The notes under the pieces: model-generated | Databases searched by the model: none | The model's input: the letters and a program-made list of their open reading frames with translations, nothing else | Told to the model about the DNA's origin: nothing | In this document: positions 60,663 to 64,000 of the stretch, piece after piece | Position numbering within the stretch: position 1 is the stretch's first letter | Layout: every line of letters begins with the position of its first letter | Made by a program: the position numbers and the translations under genes | From: JAXLYE01 sp046351595 | GTDB lineage: Bacteria; Myxococcota_A; Polyangia; Palsa-1104; JAEUJZ01 | Assembly: GCA_046351595.1 (NCBI GenBank) | Contig: JAXLYE010000001.1 | Coordinates: 372,001 to 436,000 of the forward strand | DNA: 64,000 nucleotides | Direction: 5' to 3'

Positions 60663-62194
60663 TCCTGCTCGTAGTAGGCGACCAGCGCCTGGTTGTTCAG
60701 TCGGTTGGTCGCGACCTGCAGCGGCCCCATGTCCGGCGACAGCACGAACAGCGACGCCAGCGACGAGGCGCCGACGTAGCGCAGGCCCGCGGGCAGCGCC
60801 TCGGCGGCGAACACCGGCGCCTGGTTCTCGGTCTGCATCGAGCCGCGCAGATCCGGCAGCGCCAGCGCGTAGCCCCACTCGCCGAACGACGGCACGAACG
60901 CGTGGTAGGGGTGCACGCGGAAGCCGGCCGCGGCCAGCGTCTGCATGATGCACCAGTACGAGCGGCGCGCGAACAGCGGCGAGGTGCTCTGCACCGCGAC
61001 CGCGGCGTGCTCCGCGAGCCGGGCGCGCAGCCGCCGGTACAGGTGCGTGGTGTACAGCTTGCCGACGGCGAAGCTCGACGGGTCCGGGAAGTCGACGATG
61101 GCCAGATCGAACGGCTCGCTGCTCGGCGCCTGATCGAGCCAGTGCATGGCGTCGTCGTTGATCACCGTGACCTTGGGCGAGCGCAGCGAGCCGCCGTTCT
61201 GCTCGTTGAGCAGCGGCAGCGTCGCCGCGAGCTCGGTCATGACGCGATCGAGATCGACCAGCACGATCTTCTCGACGCTCGGGTAGCGCAAAAGCTCGCG
61301 CGCCGCCAGCCCGTCGCCGCCGCCGAGCACGAGGACGCGCTTGGGCGGGTGGCCGAGCGAGGCCGTGGCCGCGAGCGCCGCCGGGTGCACGAGCGCCTCG
61401 TGGTAGCGGTACTCGTCGGCGGAGCTGAACTGCAGGTTGCCGTTCAAGAACAGCTGGAACGAGCCGCGCCCCTTGGTCACGACGATGCGCTGGTACGGCG
61501 ACGTCTTGGCCGCGATGACCTCGTCGCTGTAGAGGCCATCCTCCGCGAGGCTGGTCAGGCGCTCGCCGAAGACGAAGCCGCCGGTCAAGAGCAGCAGCAC
61601 GATGCCGCAGCGGACGCGCAGGCCCGCGGGCCGCGGGATGCCCTCGCGCAGAAGGAACGTGCTCCACAGCGCCACCAGCGCGTTCGCCAGGCCGAACGCC
61701 AGCGACGTGCGCATCAGGCCCAGGCGCGGCACGAGCAGCAGCGGGAACAGCAGCGACGCGGCCAGCGAGCCGACGTAGTCCACGGTCAGGACCTTGGCCA
61801 CCAGCTCCTTGAACTCCATGCGCGACTTCAAGATGCGCAAGAGCAGCGGCACCTCGAGGCCGACCAGCGTGCCCGTCGCCAGGATCGTGCCGTACAGGAT
61901 CGGGCGGAACCACGCGGCGTGCGCGAAGGTCACCATCAGGATCGCGGCGGCGTAGCCGCCGAGCAGCGCCACCGCCAGCTCGATGTCGACGAAGCGCTCG
62001 CACAGCTTGGACTCGAGGTAGCGCGACAGGTAGGCGCCGATCCCGAGCGCGAACAGGTACAGGCCGATCGCCGTCGAGAACTGCGTCACGGAGTCGCCGA
62101 GCAGGTACGACGCCACCGTGCCCGCGATGAGCTCGTAGCCGAGCCCGCAGGTGGCGATGACGAAGACGGTCATGAACAAAAGCGGGATCTGCAC
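60644..62194 (-). CDS. membrane-embedded spermidine-synthase-like protein
   Basis: 516 residues. About seven N-terminal membrane helices (FMTVFVIATCGLGYELIAG to VRCGIVLLLLTGGFVFG) are followed by an aminopropyltransferase-type Rossmann domain: FLNGNLQFSSADEYRYHEALVHPA (substrate gate), VLVLGGGDGLAARELLRY (SAM/dcSAM binding), LVDLDRVMTELA and IVDFPDPSSFAVGKLYT (Asp at the catalytic end). These membrane-bound SpeE relatives are common; substrates are unproven, and the domain could transfer aminopropyl or methyl groups to a membrane-proximal amine. It follows the DUF350 gene by 72 bases and overlaps the FAD gene downstream. Confidence 0.9.
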   Translation of the reverse strand: MQIPLLFMTVFVIATCGLGYELIAGTVASYLLGDSVTQFSTAIGLYLFALGIGAYLSRYLESKLCERFVDIELAVALLGGYAAAILMVTFAHAAWFRPILYGTILATGTLVGLEVPLLLRILKSRMEFKELVAKVLTVDYVGSLAASLLFPLLLVPRLGLMRTSLAFGLANALVALWSTFLLREGIPRPAGLRVRCGIVLLLLTGGFVFGERLTSLAEDGLYSDEVIAAKTSPYQRIVVTKGRGSFQLFLNGNLQFSSADEYRYHEALVHPAALAATASLGHPPKRVLVLGGGDGLAARELLRYPSVEKIVLVDLDRVMTELAATLPLLNEQNGGSLRSPKVTVINDDAMHWLDQAPSSEPFDLAIVDFPDPSSFAVGKLYTTHLYRRLRARLAEHAAVAVQSTSPLFARRSYWCIMQTLAAAGFRVHPYHAFVPSFGEWGYALALPDLRGSMQTENQAPVFAAEALPAGLRYVGASSLASLFVLSPDMGPLQVATNRLNNQALVAYYEQEWRRWN

Positions 62195-62266
62195 GAGGCG
62201 CTACTCACTTGGTTGGGGCGCGAGTCGGCGGCGGCGCCGCCGCGGATGCAGGGCAAGGCCGCGGCG

Positions 62267-62488
62267 CTAGCGAATGGCCGACGAGATGATGATCGAGATG
62301 CCGATCATGATGGAGGCGAGCAGGATGCCGAGCGCGATGTTCTGATCCTCCTCGAGCTCCTTGTAGACGTTGAAGGGCATCACCTTGCGGATGACCAGGA
62401 ACGCCAGCGCGAACATCACGATGCCGATCGACGAGAAGATCAGCGCCGAGACGACCTGACCCCAGTGGGTTTCCCAGAAGTGCATCAT
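62267..62488 (-). CDS. DUF350 (YjfL-like) small membrane protein
   Basis: 73 residues with two membrane helices (ALIFSSIGIVMFALAFLVIRKVMPF and ALGILLASIMIGISIIISSAI), the DUF350 pattern with N-Y/N-V-Y-K-E-L-E-E-D-Q-N between them. DUF350/YjfL proteins recur next to spermidine-synthase-like and DUF4178 genes in several phyla; a biochemical function is not known. Start ATG follows the upstream stop without a gap, and GGAGG lies seven bases before it. Part of the operon. Confidence 0.9.
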   Translation of the reverse strand: MMHFWETHWGQVVSALIFSSIGIVMFALAFLVIRKVMPFNVYKELEEDQNIALGILLASIMIGISIIISSAIR

Positions 62489-62701
62489 CTACTTTCCTCC
62501 GTGAAGTCCGCGGTGCCAGAAGTGGTACGAGCGGTAGCCGCCCGGCGACTGCCGCACGCTCGCCGGGATCTGGCTCCGCTCCGCCGGGTCAAAGCCCCAG
62601 CCGCGCACCTCGACGAGGAGCAGGAGCAGGAGCACGAGTCCGCAGAAGATCCCGTACGGGGTCTTGAGCTGCTTGAGCTTCTCGAGGCGTGTCTGGCTCA
62701 T
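62489..62701 (-). CDS. small single-pass membrane protein of the DUF4178 operon
   Basis: 70 residues. One membrane helix (YGIFCGLVLLLLLLVEVRGWGF), then a conserved-looking extracytoplasmic end (SPGGYRSYHFWHRGLHGGK). It begins 16 bases after the DUF4178 stop, with GGAG upstream, and ends at the DUF350 start, so it belongs to the operon. No named family recognised; the His/Trp/Gly-rich end is notable. Confidence 0.75.
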   Translation of the reverse strand: MSQTRLEKLKQLKTPYGIFCGLVLLLLLLVEVRGWGFDPAERSQIPASVRQSPGGYRSYHFWHRGLHGGK

Positions 62702-62716
62702 CGGGTCCGTCTCCGC

Positions 62717-64000
62717 CTAGCTGTTGTCGTCGGCGCGGCGCTTCTCGAAGCTGCGGAAGCCGAAGAACGACCACAGCGGCACCGCCGCCATGAACAGCCA
62801 CAGCCAGAACGCGTAGCCGGTGCGCGCCGACGGGTACGCGAGCTTGATCTTGTACGGCACGGCCGGGATGACGCAGCGGCCGTTGAGGCACGAGCGGCCG
62901 GTGCCGCAGTCGCTGGCGTACTCGCTGCAGCTGCGCTCGCACTTGCCGAGGTTGCAGGTCCAGGTGCGCGTCGCCAGGTAGCTGATCGGGCCGCAGTCGA
63001 TCGACGTCGTGCAGCTCGGCACGACCGGCCAGCTCGGCTCGATGCGCAGGACGTACTTGCCCGCGGGCACCTGCGGGATGACCAGGCTCTTTGTGCGCGA
63101 GCCCTCGCTCCACGACTCGCCGCCGTCGACGCCGTGGTAGTACGCGACCTCGAGGCCGGCGGCGAAGGTCTCGCCCGTCTCCTCGTTGACCAGCGACACG
63201 TCGGTGGCCATCCAGCTGTTCTCGACCTCGGAGGACAGCTCGACCTCGACGGCCTGCTGCCCGGACGTGCCGATCGGGAACGGGTCGGTGAAGATCACGT
63301 GCTCGGCGCTCGGCTCGACGCCGGCGACGCTGCTGTAGCGGAAGTAGCGCACGGTGCTGTCGCCGCGCACGCAGGCCCAGGTGGTCAGGATGATCCAGGC
63401 CATCGAGGCCCAGTAGAAGATGAACTTCTGCCGCTTGAGCCGCTCGGCGTACGGGTTGGGCTGGTTCGTCGCGACCCACGACTGCTTGGGCGGCGTGCCG
63501 CTCAGGTTGAAGGCGCGCCAGACCTCGCCCGGCTCCAGGTACACGCCGTGCGAGAAGTTGAGCTCCTGCTTCTCGACCGCGGACTCCTCGGACAGGACGC
63601 GGCCGTCGTGGCTCTCGGGTGTGTAGTCGCGCGAGCGGGTCTTCTCGCCCTGGCGGACCTCCCACGGGAACTCGCCGCTGACGTAGGTGACCTCGGTGGT
63701 GCAGTCCTCGGCGATCTTGTAGACGTCGTCCTTGTAGTAGCGCAGCATGTCGCCGCCGCGCACGTCGCCGGCGCCGATCGGCTCGATCAGCGTGAAGTGG
63801 CCGCCCGACTCGGACAGGTAGTGGAAGGCGCTGTCCGACGGCTCGCCGGTCCACAGCACGTACTCGTCCCAGCCGCCCTCGCCGCCCTTGATGATCTTGC
63901 GGCGCTGGAAGCCGAGCACCGTGTACTTCTTGCCGCGCAGCGTCGCGGTCGCGCCCAGCGGGAACAGGGGCGTGATGTCCTGCTTCTTGAGCTGCCCGAG
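62717..64000 (-). CDS. DUF4178-domain membrane protein, 5' end outside window
   Basis: At least 427 residues; the frame is open to the right edge (LKKQDITPLFPLGATATLRG at the edge), so the N terminus is missing. DUF4178 core: TVLGFQRRKIIKGGEGGWDEYVLWTGEPSDSAFHYLSESGGHFTLI, a beta-rich domain, followed by a helix (FIFYWASMAWIILTTWACVRG). An extracytoplasmic beta domain of about 200 residues has ten or so cysteines (SCTTSIDCG, TWTCNLGKCERSCSEYASDCGTGRSCLNGRC, a disulfide-rich knot), and a last membrane helix (YAFWLWLFMAAVPLWSFFG) ends in a basic tail. It is upstream gene of the operon ending at 57740. Confidence 0.85.
   Translation of the reverse strand, partial: LGQLKKQDITPLFPLGATATLRGKKYTVLGFQRRKIIKGGEGGWDEYVLWTGEPSDSAFHYLSESGGHFTLIEPIGAGDVRGGDMLRYYKDDVYKIAEDCTTEVTYVSGEFPWEVRQGEKTRSRDYTPESHDGRVLSEESAVEKQELNFSHGVYLEPGEVWRAFNLSGTPPKQSWVATNQPNPYAERLKRQKFIFYWASMAWIILTTWACVRGDSTVRYFRYSSVAGVEPSAEHVIFTDPFPIGTSGQQAVEVELSSEVENSWMATDVSLVNEETGETFAAGLEVAYYHGVDGGESWSEGSRTKSLVIPQVPAGKYVLRIEPSWPVVPSCTTSIDCGPISYLATRTWTCNLGKCERSCSEYASDCGTGRSCLNGRCVIPAVPYKIKLAYPSARTGYAFWLWLFMAAVPLWSFFGFRSFEKRRADDNS

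Noticed and set aside
58896..62003. A 1,035-codon minus-strand frame joining the SpeE-like region to the FAD oxidoreductase
   Set aside because: The first part is an out-of-frame reading of the SpeE-like gene; the real FAD gene starts at 60662 with a Tat signal.

Overview
The window is a high-GC bacterial chromosome segment, most likely from Myxococcota (former Deltaproteobacteria). Supporting signs are a secreted FG-GAP protein with a MYXO-CTERM-like Cys-x-Cys tail, many lipoproteins and RCC1 or TPR proteins, TatT-type TRAP components, and a GC-saturated third codon position. The order or family cannot be settled by reading alone.

Left part (1-8163): the end of a TPR protein gene, a BoxD/PaaZ-type semialdehyde dehydrogenase gene on the minus strand, then a complete rRNA operon (16S, 23S, 5S). 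The operon is driven by four tandem sigma70-type promoters, three of them inside near-identical repeats. No tRNA lies in the 16S-23S spacer. Long complementary arms flank 16S, and others join the pre-23S leader to the 23S-5S spacer. A strong intrinsic terminator follows 5S.

8164-26613: a UDP-GlcNAc-type dehydrogenase; a small sulfur-relay cluster (two DsrE/F-like proteins and a TusA-like protein); a SIMPL-domain protein; a GT4 glycosyltransferase; a TRAP transporter with a fused QM permease divergent from TatT and TatP; an HU/IHF protein followed by a 31-bp tandem repeat array; tRNA-Thr; a HupE-like protein with a PpiC-type isomerase; two paralogous small proteins; a rhodanese; pyruvate kinase; a lipoprotein Cu/Zn superoxide dismutase; a YkgJ-type cysteine-cluster protein; an RBBP9-like hydrolase; and tRNA-Asn.

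26614-31852: a restriction-modification island directly downstream of tRNA-Asn. It encodes an HNH endonuclease of the Alw26I/Eco31I/Esp3I (type IIS) kind, convergent with two translationally coupled methyltransferases, one N6-adenine and one cytosine-5. The cytosine-5 enzyme is circularly permuted: motifs IX and X precede motif I.

31853-52740: a lipoprotein, an MmcQ/YjbR protein, a giant subtilase-fold/FG-GAP surface protein that appears to lack the catalytic serine, an RCC1-repeat protein co-transcribed with gpmA, and a Gld-like ABC operon (ATPase, permease, GldG, DUF4340, RNB exonuclease). The protein quality-control cluster tig-clpP-clpX follows, with two large palindromes between clpP and clpX. 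Last come a cytochrome-like lipoprotein, a GIY-YIG protein and a conserved small protein.

52898-64000: ligA, a CgeB-like glycosyltransferase, a GNAT-like protein, a HAD phosphatase, then a six-gene minus-strand operon. In transcription order it reads DUF4178 membrane protein (cut by the window edge), small membrane protein, DUF350, membrane-embedded spermidine-synthase-like protein, Tat-exported FAD amine-oxidase-like lipoprotein, polytopic membrane protein. This is a candidate envelope polyamine or membrane-stress system.
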